Shown: positions 43,147-51,412 of the stretch, in pieces | Position numbering within the stretch: position 1 is the stretch's first letter | Layout: every line of letters starts with the position of its first letter | NCBI GenBank assembly: GCA_947085255.1 | Contig: CAMTVQ010000006.1 | Coordinates: 1-64,000, forward strand | Direction: 5' to 3' | DNA length: 64,000 nucleotides | From: CAMTVQ01 sp947085255 | GTDB taxonomy: Bacteria > Bacteroidota > Bacteroidia > Sphingobacteriales > Sphingobacteriaceae | The notes under the pieces: model-generated | What the model saw: the letters and a program-made list of their open reading frames with translations, nothing else | Told to the model about the DNA's origin: nothing | Database searches by the model: none | Position numbers and translations under genes: made by a program

Positions 43147-45975
43147 TCAATGCGCCTCCAACCAATTAGTCCCCGTTCCGGCTTCTACTAAAATAGGCAC
43201 CTCCATTTTGATGGCATTTTTCATGCAATCAATAATCAATGGTTTTACCTTATCCACTTCGCCTTTGGGTACGTCGAACACCAACTCATCATGCACTTGC
43301 AAAATCATTTTGGTATCGAATTTTGCTGCTTTTAGTTCGCGTTGAAGGTTAATCATCGCAACTTTAATCATATCAGCAGCCGAACCTTGTATAGGTGCAT
43401 TAATGGCATTTCGTTCGGCAAAACCGCGTACCGTTTGATTGGCAGAATTGATATCACGCAAATACCTACGACGCCCTAAAATAGTTTCTACATATCCCTT
43501 TTCGCGAGCTTCTATTACCACATCTGCCATGTATTGTTTAATGCGTGGGTATTGCGCAAAATAATTTTCTATAATCTCAGCTGCTTCCTTACGCGGAATG
43601 CCCAAGCTCTGTGCCAATCCAAAAGCTGATTGCCCATAAATAATACCAAAATTTACCGCCTTTGCATTGCGGCGCATGGTACTATCTACTTCGCCTAAGG
43701 CAATGCCATACACTTTGGCAGCCGTAGCGGTATGAATATCTTGTCCCGAAATAAAGGCTTCCATCATGCCCTCGTCTTTACTTATTTCGGCAATAATGCG
43801 CAATTCTATTTGCGAGTAATCGGCAGAAAGTAATACATGGTTGCTATCACGTGGAATAAATGCTTTACGCACTTCTCTCCCTTTTTCGGTTCTAATAGGA
43901 ATATTTTGAAGGTTTGGCCCGTCGCTGCTTAAACGACCAGTAGCCGCCACCGCCTGACGGTAGTTGGTATGCACTCTACCCGTACGCGGGTTCAGCATGG
44001 TTGGTAGTGCATCTACATAGGTAGATTTCAATTTGCTCAACTGACGGAAATCTACTACTAAACGGGGCACTTCGTGCTTAGCTACTAAATTTTGCAGCAC
44101 ATCTTCATCCGTTTTGTATTGCCCTGTTTTTGTTTTCTTGGCTTTATCGTCCAACTTTAGTTTATCGAACAAAACTTCTCCCAATTGTTTAGGAGAGGCA
44201 ATGTTAAATTTCAGTCCAGCATGCTCGTAAATTTGTTGTTCTAATTGCGATATGTCCTTTTCTAACTCCTTAGAATATTCCTGCAAAGCAGACACATCTA
44301 TTTTAATCCCTTCCTTCTCCATATCCGCCAATACATACACCAATGGATTCTCTACCTCATCAAATAGTTTGCGTGCATTCAGGGTGTTTAATTCGGGCTC
44401 AAAAACGGTTTTTAGTTGTAGGGTAATGTCGGCATCCTCGGCAGCATATTCTTTTACGGCTTCCAGTTCTACATCACGCATGCTCCCCTGTCCTTTTCCT
44501 TTCTTCCCGATCAATTCGGTAATGGAAACAGGAGAATAGTTTAAGTAAGATTGTGCTAAAATATCCATTCCATGTCTGCCATCCGCGTCCATCAGGTAAT
44601 GCGCCAACATCGTGTCGAATAGTTTTCCTTTTACCTCTATGCCATACCACTTCAACACTAAAATGTCGTACTTAATATTTTGTCCAATCTTTTCGATTTT
44701 TTTATCTTCCAAAATCTCCCTAAATTCCTCTACCAAAGCTTGTGCTTCGGTTTGATTTTCGGAAACTGGAATGTAATAAGCCTCTCCCTTTTTTACAGCA
44801 AAAGACAGTCCTACCAACTCCACATTATTGGCATCAGTGCCCGTAGTTTCGGTATCAAAGCAAAAAGAAGATTGTAATTTTAATTGAGTAATAAGCTCGC
44901 GGCGCTTTTCGCGGGTATCTACCAAATGATAAGTATGCGTCGTAGTTTCTATCGTGCTAAAATTGCTCGGCTCCTCTTCCATCATCTCTTTATCAGAAGC
45001 ATGTGCAATTTGCGTGCTTTTAAAGCTGGGTTTTGCTGCTTTTACTTCGTTGCCGAATAAATCGGTTTGCACATTGCCGGCTGCTTGCCCGCCTTGTATT
45101 TGGAAACTTTGCCCAAAAATACGCTGACCCATGGTGCGGAATTCCAGTTTAGCCAGCAAGGGTTCCAAGCGATCTTTATCAGGTTCGGTTAATTTAAAGC
45201 GGCTTTCTTCAAACTGAACAGGGGCATCTAAAATAATGGTCGCAAGTTTTTTCGACATCAATCCTTGATCAGCAAATTGCTCCACGTTTTCACGTTGCTT
45301 ACCTTTCAGTTCATGGCTGTTGGCGATAATATTTTCCATAGAACCATATCGTTTGATGAGTTCCTTGGCGGTTTTCTCTCCAATGCCCGGAATACCTGGA
45401 ATGTTATCTACCGCATCGCCCCATAATCCTAAAATATCTATTACTTGTTCTACCTTTTCTATTTCCCACTTTGCCAATACTTCGGGCACGCCCATAATTT
45501 CTACATCATTACCCATACGAGCCGGTTTGTACAAGAAAATGTTCTCAGATACCAACTGCGCAAAATCCTTATCCGGTGTCATGCAAAAAGTAGTGAATCC
45601 CTCTTTTTCTGCTTGCTTGCAAAGCGTACCGATTACGTCGTCCGCTTCGTACCCATCCGAAGTAATTACGGGGATATTAAAGCCCTGTATCAACTCGAAT
45701 ACATAGGGCAAAGCAATCGACAAATCTTCGGGCATAGACTCACGATTGGCTTTATAGCCTGTAAAATCGGTATGACGCTCGGTTGGTGCTTGGGTATCAA
45801 ATACTACGGCTATATGCGATGGGTTCTCTTTTCTCAATACCTCTAACAGTGTATTGGCAAAGCCTAATATGGCCGAAGTATTGAGGCCATAAGAAGTAAT
45901 ACGTGGAGTTTTGCTGAAAGCGAAGTGAGCACGGTAAATGAGCGCCATGCCATCGAGAAGGAATAATTTTTTCAT
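43147..45975 (-). CDS. polA: DNA polymerase I
   Basis: A full-length 942-residue enzyme for primer removal and repair synthesis. The N-terminal 5'-3' exonuclease (LDGMALIYRAHFAF, DGYEADDVIGTL) is present. A 3'-5' proofreading domain with intact FDTETTG acids begins near residue 375. The polymerase domain has SADYSQIELRI, RRNAKAVNFGIIYG and VHDELVFDV. It starts 1 nt after the tag stop, so tag-polA form an operon. Its final 68 nt are duplicated at 41491. Confidence 0.97.
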   Translation of the reverse strand: MKKLFLLDGMALIYRAHFAFSKTPRITSYGLNTSAILGFANTLLEVLRKENPSHIAVVFDTQAPTERHTDFTGYKANRESMPEDLSIALPYVFELIQGFNIPVITSDGYEADDVIGTLCKQAEKEGFTTFCMTPDKDFAQLVSENIFLYKPARMGNDVEIMGVPEVLAKWEIEKVEQVIDILGLWGDAVDNIPGIPGIGEKTAKELIKRYGSMENIIANSHELKGKQRENVEQFADQGLMSKKLATIILDAPVQFEESRFKLTEPDKDRLEPLLAKLEFRTMGQRIFGQSFQIQGGQAAGNVQTDLFGNEVKAAKPSFKSTQIAHASDKEMMEEEPSNFSTIETTTHTYHLVDTREKRRELITQLKLQSSFCFDTETTGTDANNVELVGLSFAVKKGEAYYIPVSENQTEAQALVEEFREILEDKKIEKIGQNIKYDILVLKWYGIEVKGKLFDTMLAHYLMDADGRHGMDILAQSYLNYSPVSITELIGKKGKGQGSMRDVELEAVKEYAAEDADITLQLKTVFEPELNTLNARKLFDEVENPLVYVLADMEKEGIKIDVSALQEYSKELEKDISQLEQQIYEHAGLKFNIASPKQLGEVLFDKLKLDDKAKKTKTGQYKTDEDVLQNLVAKHEVPRLVVDFRQLSKLKSTYVDALPTMLNPRTGRVHTNYRQAVAATGRLSSDGPNLQNIPIRTEKGREVRKAFIPRDSNHVLLSADYSQIELRIIAEISKDEGMMEAFISGQDIHTATAAKVYGIALGEVDSTMRRNAKAVNFGIIYGQSAFGLAQSLGIPRKEAAEIIENYFAQYPRIKQYMADVVIEAREKGYVETILGRRRYLRDINSANQTVRGFAERNAINAPIQGSAADMIKVAMINLQRELKAAKFDTKMILQVHDELVFDVPKGEVDKVKPLIIDCMKNAIKMEVPILVEAGTGTNWLEAH

Positions 45976-45976
45976 G

Positions 45977-46576
45977 CTATTTTTTTAATTCTGTATATCG
46001 GTAACAATCGGTAGTATGATCCATCACCATACCTGTAGCTTGCATGTGCGCATAGCAAATGGTGGTGCCAAAAAATTTGAAGCCACGCTTTTTCATATCC
46101 TTGGCAATTTTATCCGATAATTCGGTGCGTGCCGGTAAGGATGCTCTGTCTTTAAAATGATTGACAATCGGTTTTTTATTTGGTAAAAATCCCCAGATAT
46201 AATTACTAAAGCTGCCAAATTCTTGCTGCAATCCAATGAACAATTTAGCGTTGCTTACGGCAGAAGTAATCTTCCCCCTGTTGCGAATGATGCCAATATC
46301 TTGCATCAACCGTTCTATATCTGCTTCAGTAAATTGGGCTACCTTTTGCACATCAAAATTAGCAAAGGCTTTACGGTAACCCTCTCTTCTTTTCAAGATC
46401 GTTATCCAACTCAAACCTGCTTGTGCTCCTTCTAAAATCAGAAACTCAAACAGTTTCACATCATCATATACCGGAATACCCCATTCCTCATCATGATATT
46501 GCATGTAGAGGGGGTCGTTACCGCACCAAAAACAGCGTTGCTTTGAGTCGTAAGTCGTAAGTCGTGAGTCGGTCAT
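45977..46576 (-). CDS. tag: DNA-3-methyladenine glycosylase I
   Basis: This base-excision glycosylase removes 3-methyladenine. Family motifs are RCFWCGNDPLYMQYHDEEWG, LILEGAQAGLSWITIL, and the zinc-binding C-terminal region with YAHMQATGMVMDHTTDC. The first about 11 residues (MTDSRLTTYDS) are encoded by a 7-nt repeat array, and no other Met lies before the conserved core, so the array supplies the start codon. The gene is translationally close to polA (1 nt gap), joining two base-repair functions in one transcript. Confidence 0.95.
   Translation of the reverse strand: MTDSRLTTYDSKQRCFWCGNDPLYMQYHDEEWGIPVYDDVKLFEFLILEGAQAGLSWITILKRREGYRKAFANFDVQKVAQFTEADIERLMQDIGIIRNRGKITSAVSNAKLFIGLQQEFGSFSNYIWGFLPNKKPIVNHFKDRASLPARTELSDKIAKDMKKRGFKFFGTTICYAHMQATGMVMDHTTDCYRYTELKK
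46545..46574. repeat. Heptanucleotide array at the tag start
   Basis: GTCGTAA, GTCGTAA, GTCGTGA, GTCGGTC on the plus strand: four 7-nt units covering the first codons of tag. Confidence 0.8.
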
Positions 46577-46657
46577 GCTATTTATTTGTATAGAAATTAA
46601 TATTGAAGACTAATAATAGAGCGCTACGCTATTTTTATGGGCAGGCATACTATAGAC

Positions 46658-47008
46658 TTAAGACTGCTTTTCATTCAACTCATCCCAAAACTCCACGGCT
46701 CTTCTAAAGTGAGGAATTACAATGGAACCGCCTACCAAATTGGCAATCATAAAGGTTTCGTACATCTCCGTATTGTTCACACCGGCTTCTTTGCATTTCT
46801 CCAAATGGTACTTAATGCAATCATCACAACGCAATACCATGCTGGCAACTAAGCCCAAAAGCTCCTTGGTTTTTACATCCAACGCTCCTTCGGCATAAGT
46901 AGTGGTATCCAACGCGAAAAAGCGTTTGATATTAATGTTATCTGTTTCCAAAATGCGTTCATTCATTTTGGTGCGGTAGCTGTTGAATTCTTCTATTAGC
47001 TTGCTCAT
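46658..47008 (-). CDS. Carboxymuconolactone decarboxylase/AhpD-like protein
   Basis: A 116-residue helical protein with the AhpD-type redox motif RCDDCIKYHLEKC (CxxC and a nearby His) and the family stretch ALDVKTKELLGLVASMVL. AhpD-like proteins act as disulfide reductases for peroxidases; other members are decarboxylases. ATG 47008 (MSKLIEEFN) is chosen over 47029, since the first seven codons of the longer frame are not family-like. It is a separate gene between tag and the alkyltransferase-like gene. Confidence 0.88.
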   Translation of the reverse strand: MSKLIEEFNSYRTKMNERILETDNINIKRFFALDTTTYAEGALDVKTKELLGLVASMVLRCDDCIKYHLEKCKEAGVNNTEMYETFMIANLVGGSIVIPHFRRAVEFWDELNEKQS

Positions 47009-47061
47009 GTTATTTCTGTTAATGCACAAACATACTCAACAAAGGCGGCAGTAGAAATAGC

Positions 47062-47391
47062 TTATAGTAACTCTTTGGTGGGGTCCCAAAATACACTAGC
47101 AAGGTTTTGTATTTGGTTATCGATAACCGCAATCCCTTCGCTTTCTAATAATTCTTGCATAAGGTTTTCTGCACTAAAATGATGTTTACCACTAAGTAAA
47201 CCATTACGATTTACTACTCGGTGTGCGGGCACAACAAGAGTTGCCGTATGTGCGGTATTCATTGCCCAACCAACCATACGTGCAGAGCCTTTAGTACCTA
47301 AATAACTAGCAATAGCCCCATAAGAAGTAACTCTTCCGTAAGGAATAAGTCGGGCGACCTCAAATACCTTTTCGAAAAAATTAGGTTCCAT
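47062..47391 (-). CDS. Alkyltransferase-like (ATL) DNA-binding protein of the MGMT family
   Basis: The 109 residues hold only the C-terminal domain of O6-alkylguanine-DNA methyltransferases: IPYGRVTSYGAIASYLGTKG, GSARMVGWAMN, and VPAHRVVNRNGLLSG. The alkyl-acceptor motif PCHR is changed to PAHR, so it should bind and flag O6-alkylguanine without repairing it, as ATL proteins do to recruit nucleotide-excision repair. The start overlaps the trmB stop by one base (ATGTAA-like overlap at 47391), so the two are coupled. Confidence 0.9.
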   Translation of the reverse strand: MEPNFFEKVFEVARLIPYGRVTSYGAIASYLGTKGSARMVGWAMNTAHTATLVVPAHRVVNRNGLLSGKHHFSAENLMQELLESEGIAVIDNQIQNLASVFWDPTKELL

Positions 47392-48044
47392 TACTGCTTT
47401 TTAGCTAACTGAAAGCTAATGTAGTTAATGTTCTTCCCTTCTTTCAAATACCTTGCCTCGTAAGTTGTTTTGATAGATAAAATTTCATCCAATAATTCCG
47501 ACTGGTACAAATCGCTGGTTTGTTTTACAGGAGTAATTTTTAGTTCTTCCAATTTCTCTTGAGTATAGGCATACAAACCGTCATTGTCGGTTTTAAGATG
47601 CACAATTCCATTTGGGACTAATAAAATGCGGTAGTATTCTAAATAACGATTGTAAGTCAGACGCTTTTTTTCTCTGCGCGAAGTGGGCTGAGGGTCGGGG
47701 AACGTAATCCATATTTCGGCAATCTCATCTTCGCCAAAATAGTCCATCAAGCTTTCTATTTGTATGCGCAAAAAAGCAACGTTATCCATTTTCTCCTCCA
47801 CAGCTGTTTTCGCACCACGCCACAAACGGGCACCTTTTACATCAATACCGATAAAGTTTTTTTCGGGAAACCGCTGGGCTAAGTTTACTGTGTATTCTCC
47901 TCTGCCGCAACCCAACTCCAAAATGATGGGATGGTTATTTTTAAAGAATTCTTGATTCCATTTACCTTTAAACGCACAATCGCGTTGAAATACATTGGGG
48001 AATGTGGCTATTTCTGCAAATCGTTTGAGTTTATCTTTGCTCAT
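47391..48044 (-). CDS. trmB: tRNA (guanine-N7)-methyltransferase
   Basis: TrmB methylates G46 in tRNA variable loops. Motifs are the SAM site LELGCGRGEYTVNLAQ, IGIDVKGARLWRGAKTA, and the family signature FPDPQPTSRREKKRLTY. ATG 48044 (MSKDKLKRFAE) is used because the frame reaching 48119 carries 25 extra residues with no conservation pattern; trmB proteins usually start near this lysine-rich stretch. The 217-aa length is normal. The downstream ATL gene overlaps the stop. Confidence 0.94.
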   Translation of the reverse strand: MSKDKLKRFAEIATFPNVFQRDCAFKGKWNQEFFKNNHPIILELGCGRGEYTVNLAQRFPEKNFIGIDVKGARLWRGAKTAVEEKMDNVAFLRIQIESLMDYFGEDEIAEIWITFPDPQPTSRREKKRLTYNRYLEYYRILLVPNGIVHLKTDNDGLYAYTQEKLEELKITPVKQTSDLYQSELLDEILSIKTTYEARYLKEGKNINYISFQLAKKQ

Positions 48045-48115
48045 AAGCGCGCAAAGGTAGTATTTACTGATACCATTGGCAATCCTAATATAGCATATAC
48101 CGTTTATTGTTGAAA

Positions 48116-48147
48116 ACAAAAGAGGGGCTAATTAGCCCCTCTTTTGT
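48116..48147 (-). terminator. Terminator of the DUF3127 gene
   Basis: AAAGAGGGGCTAA and TTAGCCCCTCTTT form a stem of about 12 bp with flanking A and T tracts, directly behind the stop at 48151. Confidence 0.85.
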
Positions 48148-48150
48148 TCA

Positions 48151-48516
48151 TTAAAATGGCAAATCACTTTCTGGTGGAGCATCCGCCGCTGAAAAAGCAG
48201 GAGCTTCATTTCCCATAGCTGCAGGAGTCGCAGCTGTTCCGCCTGCTTGTATTTTCCAAGCTTGTAAGCTATTGAAATACGCTTTCTTTCCCATCTTATC
48301 GGTATATGAACGTCCACGCAAATTAAACGCAATGGTTACCATACTACCTACATTCAATCCGTCTAATAAGCCTACCTTATCTTGCACAACTTCAAACTTT
48401 ATGTACTCGGGGTATTTTGGATTTTCGGTATATTCTACCACAAACTCACGCTTCTTAAAACTCTCGGTAATTTGCTGTACCGGGCTAATCTCTATTATAC
48501 TTGCTGTTATTTCCAT
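48151..48516 (-). CDS. DUF3127 domain protein
   Basis: A 121-residue cytosolic protein of the DUF3127 family, common in Bacteroidota. The pattern FKKREFVVEYTENPKYPEYIKFE and FNLRGRSYTDKMGKKAYFNSLQAWKI is the family signature. The fold resembles OB-type single-stranded nucleic-acid binding proteins, but the function is not established. The C-terminal tail is Ala/Pro-rich and ends acidic (PPESDLPF), much like the SSB tail. It is monocistronic, with a terminator on each side. Confidence 0.88.
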   Translation of the reverse strand: MEITASIIEISPVQQITESFKKREFVVEYTENPKYPEYIKFEVVQDKVGLLDGLNVGSMVTIAFNLRGRSYTDKMGKKAYFNSLQAWKIQAGGTAATPAAMGNEAPAFSAADAPPESDLPF

Positions 48517-48534
48517 ATTTTAATTAAATAAAAA

Positions 48535-48560
48535 ACTCTTACGCGTTGTGCGTAAGAGTT
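48535..48560 (-). terminator. Terminator of the lipoprotein gene at 48580
   Basis: ACTCTTACGC/GCGTAAGAGT, a 10-bp perfect stem with loop GTTGT, with an A tract on its left that reads as T on the minus strand. Confidence 0.8.
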
Positions 48561-48579
48561 TTAGTATGCAGTTATACGC

Positions 48580-49380
48580 TTATTGTACGTAAGTAATATC
48601 TTCTACCAATGGTCTTCCTGTTTGAGCTACAGTTGGAATATTAGGTGCTGAAAATTTCACAATTACTGGCGGACCGGTAACCGGTATAAACTCAGCCAAT
48701 ATTTCACTTGGAACAATAGAAACACCTATACCATCTGAAGATCCAGGAATAGTAATTTGATACAACCCACCAGTTATTGTTGCTACATATGGAGGAAACT
48801 CATATACAGAAGATAATATACTACCAGGACCTTGATGATTCAAGCTATTAGGATTTGGTTTCATAAAAAATATGACCTTAGTACCATTTGGCGCATCTTC
48901 TAATCCTGAATTATTCGCATTAAAATCTCCACGAACTTTTCCTGTAACAGTTGTAGTACCACCACTACCTGATGTTTTGTACAACTGAATAATAGTAGCT
49001 GCGCTACGTGAATCACCTATATTTACGTTTGTAGATGTATCTACTACATCACGCAAATCTACTGTATAGGTTACTGTAGTGTGATCAGCAGCTTTTACTG
49101 TTACTGCATTTATACCTGGCATTGTTTTAAATACAACACTACCCGATTCATCCGTTTCACCTTGGGTTCTAACACCGTTAGATTGGGTGATAAACACCGT
49201 TGCATTTGCAATAATATTTGCGCTGGTTCCTTTACCGATAGATGTACCGTCGGTAGACGAAACAACAACTGTATAAACAACATTACCTGTAGGAATTTCT
49301 TCTTTTGGAGTGACAGCCTTTTTTTCGCAACCCATAGCTACTGTAGCTATTACTGCAAAAAGTAAATACATTTTTTTCAT
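48580..49380 (-). CDS. Lipoprotein with Ig-like/regulatory-like domain, unknown function
   Basis: The signal peptide (MKKMYLLFAVIATVAMGC) carries a lipobox with lipid Cys at residue 18. Residues about 30-130 (VVSSTDGTSIGKGTSANIIANATVFI, GQTDESGSVVFKTMPGINAV) resemble a carboxypeptidase-regulatory-like beta sandwich. The rest is beta rich and unfamiliar (KVRGDFNANNSGLEDAPNGTKVIFFMKP). It is probably outer-membrane or periplasmic. Exact function is not recognisable. A terminator follows. Confidence 0.7.
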   Translation of the reverse strand: MKKMYLLFAVIATVAMGCEKKAVTPKEEIPTGNVVYTVVVSSTDGTSIGKGTSANIIANATVFITQSNGVRTQGETDESGSVVFKTMPGINAVTVKAADHTTVTYTVDLRDVVDTSTNVNIGDSRSAATIIQLYKTSGSGGTTTVTGKVRGDFNANNSGLEDAPNGTKVIFFMKPNPNSLNHQGPGSILSSVYEFPPYVATITGGLYQITIPGSSDGIGVSIVPSEILAEFIPVTGPPVIVKFSAPNIPTVAQTGRPLVEDITYVQ

Positions 49381-49509
49381 GTTAAATTAGTTGTTAGTTG
49401 GTTCAGCCACAAGATTAATACATTTAAAGCTATATTCATAATTATTTTTAGCTCCTTGCCTTGATAATTCTGTATTAATCATATGCTTGGCTCAGCAGCC
49501 ATATAAATT

Positions 49510-50007
49510 TTATGCCAATTGTATAAGCACCTGATTTTTCTCTACCTTATCAGTAGCCTTAATTTTAATCGCTTTTATTACCGCATCTACTGGTGCTTTA
49601 ATACTATTTTCCATTTTCATAGCTTCCAGTATCAACAGCGAATCTCCTTTTTTAATTGCTTGTCCCTCGGTTACTAATACCTTTAGTACTAAGCCTGGCA
49701 TAGGAGCTTTAATCTCGTTTACTTTTGCAGCATTTAGGTTATCCATACCTAATTGATGAAGCAATGCATCAAATTGATCTTTTACGCCAACGGTATATTT
49801 ATTTCCATTTATGCGTACTACTACTTCTTTAGCAGCGGTATCTATAGAAAGTACTGTAGCACGGTAAGATTTATTTTCGAGCAACACATGAAAATCGTCG
49901 TTCTTTAGCTGCAAAATATCAGCATTAACGGCAGTGCTATTTATCGTAACAGTTTCCTTATCAAGGGCTATAGAAAATTCTTTCTCTTTAATTTTTGCGG
50001 TGTACAT
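49510..50007 (-). CDS. Biotin carboxyl carrier-like protein
   Basis: The 165 residues end in a biotinyl/lipoyl domain: APMPGLVLKVLVTEGQAIKKGDSLLILEAMKMENSI, with the biotinylated Lys in EAMKMEN. The N-terminal about 85 residues are a separate beta domain. Such proteins carry CO2 for acyl-CoA or pyruvate carboxylases, but no carboxylase gene is next to it, so the partner must be elsewhere. It heads a run with DUF4159, rsmE and others on the minus strand, 32 nt after the DUF4159 start. Confidence 0.88.
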   Translation of the reverse strand: MYTAKIKEKEFSIALDKETVTINSTAVNADILQLKNDDFHVLLENKSYRATVLSIDTAAKEVVVRINGNKYTVGVKDQFDALLHQLGMDNLNAAKVNEIKAPMPGLVLKVLVTEGQAIKKGDSLLILEAMKMENSIKAPVDAVIKAIKIKATDKVEKNQVLIQLA

Positions 50008-50039
50008 GCTAATTTTAATGTAGGGTAATAGTAGTAAAT

Positions 50040-50708
50040 TTATTGAGCAAAAACATATTGAATAATATTAGCTCCCATTTTTAGTGCTTTTTCGTGTGTT
50101 TCGGGTGTATCTTCTGGATACGTACCAAGGTCCTCCCAGCCGTTGCCTAAATCAGATTCGTAATCGTAAAAACAAACTAAACGACCTTCGAAAAATAAAC
50201 CAAATGCTTGTGGTCTTTTTCCATCGTGCTCGTGAATTTTTGGTAAACCACTCGAAAATTTATACTTCTGACTAAAGATAGGATGCGAATAAGGTAGTTC
50301 TACAAAATCTAATTCTGGAAAAACACGCTTCATTTGTGGGCGAATAAACTTATCGAACCCATAGTTATCGCAGAGGTGCAAAAAACCACCCCCAATTAAA
50401 TAGCGACGGATATTTTGCGCCTCTTGATCCGAAAAAACAATATTTCCATGTCCTGTAGCAAATACAAATGGGTAATTAAACAACTCGCTACTTGCTGGCT
50501 CTACAATTGCCTCTTCGGGGGCAAAATTTGTTTTTAAATTATCGTTACAAAATTTTATCAAGTTCGATATGGCCGTTCTATCGGCATACCAATCTCCGCC
50601 GCCGTTATATTTTAAACGTGCTATACGATACGATGGATTTGTAAATGCAGCGAAAACCACCAGCACTAATAAAAAAACGATGTAGTGGCACTTTAAGAAG
50701 GTACGCAT
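50040..50708 (-). CDS. DUF4159 domain protein
   Basis: A signal or anchor segment (YIVFLLVLVVFAAFTNP) precedes a DUF4159 domain: RIARLKYNGGGDWYADRTAISNLIKFCNDNL, FATGHGNIVFSDQEAQNIRRYLIGGGFLHLCDNYGFDKF. The fold is a ThuA/glutamine-amidotransferase-like scaffold. Function is unknown; DUF4159 proteins often belong to Bacteroidota gliding or envelope loci. The stop-start overlap with rsmE is 1 nt (50708), so they are coupled. Confidence 0.88.
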   Translation of the reverse strand: MRTFLKCHYIVFLLVLVVFAAFTNPSYRIARLKYNGGGDWYADRTAISNLIKFCNDNLKTNFAPEEAIVEPASSELFNYPFVFATGHGNIVFSDQEAQNIRRYLIGGGFLHLCDNYGFDKFIRPQMKRVFPELDFVELPYSHPIFSQKYKFSSGLPKIHEHDGKRPQAFGLFFEGRLVCFYDYESDLGNGWEDLGTYPEDTPETHEKALKMGANIIQYVFAQ

Positions 50709-51406
50709 TACCTATTGTTTAAAAAATTAAACTCGAACACAGCAGCCAATGCAGCTGTTTCTGTGCGCAAACGAGCAGTACCCAAAGTTATGGCATTGTA
50801 GCCGTTATTCAAAGCAAGTTCTATTTCCTCCGGTGTAAAATCCCCTTCTGGACCTATCAGTATGGTAGCATGTTGATTGTTTACCTGTGCAATAGCATGC
50901 TTTTCACCTGTTTCACAATGTGTAATACCCTTTAATCCGTCCTGCGGCTTTTTAATAAACTGGGTAAAAGGAACTGCTTCGTTAATAATGGGTTTATATG
51001 CCTTTATACTTTGTTTTACCGCCGAAATAGCTATTTTATCAATGCGCTCTACTTTTATATCACGGCGTTCTGAGCGTTGGCAAATTAAAGGAGTTATTTC
51101 ATTAATGCCTATTTCTGTTGCCTTTTCTACAAACCACTCTATACGTTCTATATTTTTGGTAGGGGCTATAGCAATATGCAGGTAGCCCTTTTGCTTACCA
51201 TATTCGGTAATGTGGTTAGTTATATGCAATGTGCAACGTTTGGCAGTAGCAGCAGCAATTACGGCGGTGTAAAACCCTCCTTTACCATCAATTAACTGCA
51301 CGGTATCATTTACTTGCAAACGCAATACTCTAATAGCATGCTTACTCTCTTCTTCACTTAGTTGGTAAGTAGTTCCAGTAATATCGGGGGTGTAAAACAG
51401 TGTCAT
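50708..51406 (-). CDS. rsmE: 16S rRNA (uracil1498-N3)-methyltransferase
   Basis: RsmE modifies U1498 of 16S rRNA. The N-terminal PUA-like domain contains SEEESKHAIRVLRLQVNDTVQLIDGKGG. The SPOUT knot has QRSERRDIKVERIDKI, ILIGPEGDFTPEEIELA and LGTARLRTETAALAAV. These are diagnostic. The 232 aa are normal. It lies between DUF4159 and a secreted protein gene with nearly no spacing. Confidence 0.95.
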   Translation of the reverse strand: MTLFYTPDITGTTYQLSEEESKHAIRVLRLQVNDTVQLIDGKGGFYTAVIAAATAKRCTLHITNHITEYGKQKGYLHIAIAPTKNIERIEWFVEKATEIGINEITPLICQRSERRDIKVERIDKIAISAVKQSIKAYKPIINEAVPFTQFIKKPQDGLKGITHCETGEKHAIAQVNNQHATILIGPEGDFTPEEIELALNNGYNAITLGTARLRTETAALAAVFEFNFLNNR

Positions 51407-51412
51407 TTTCGG

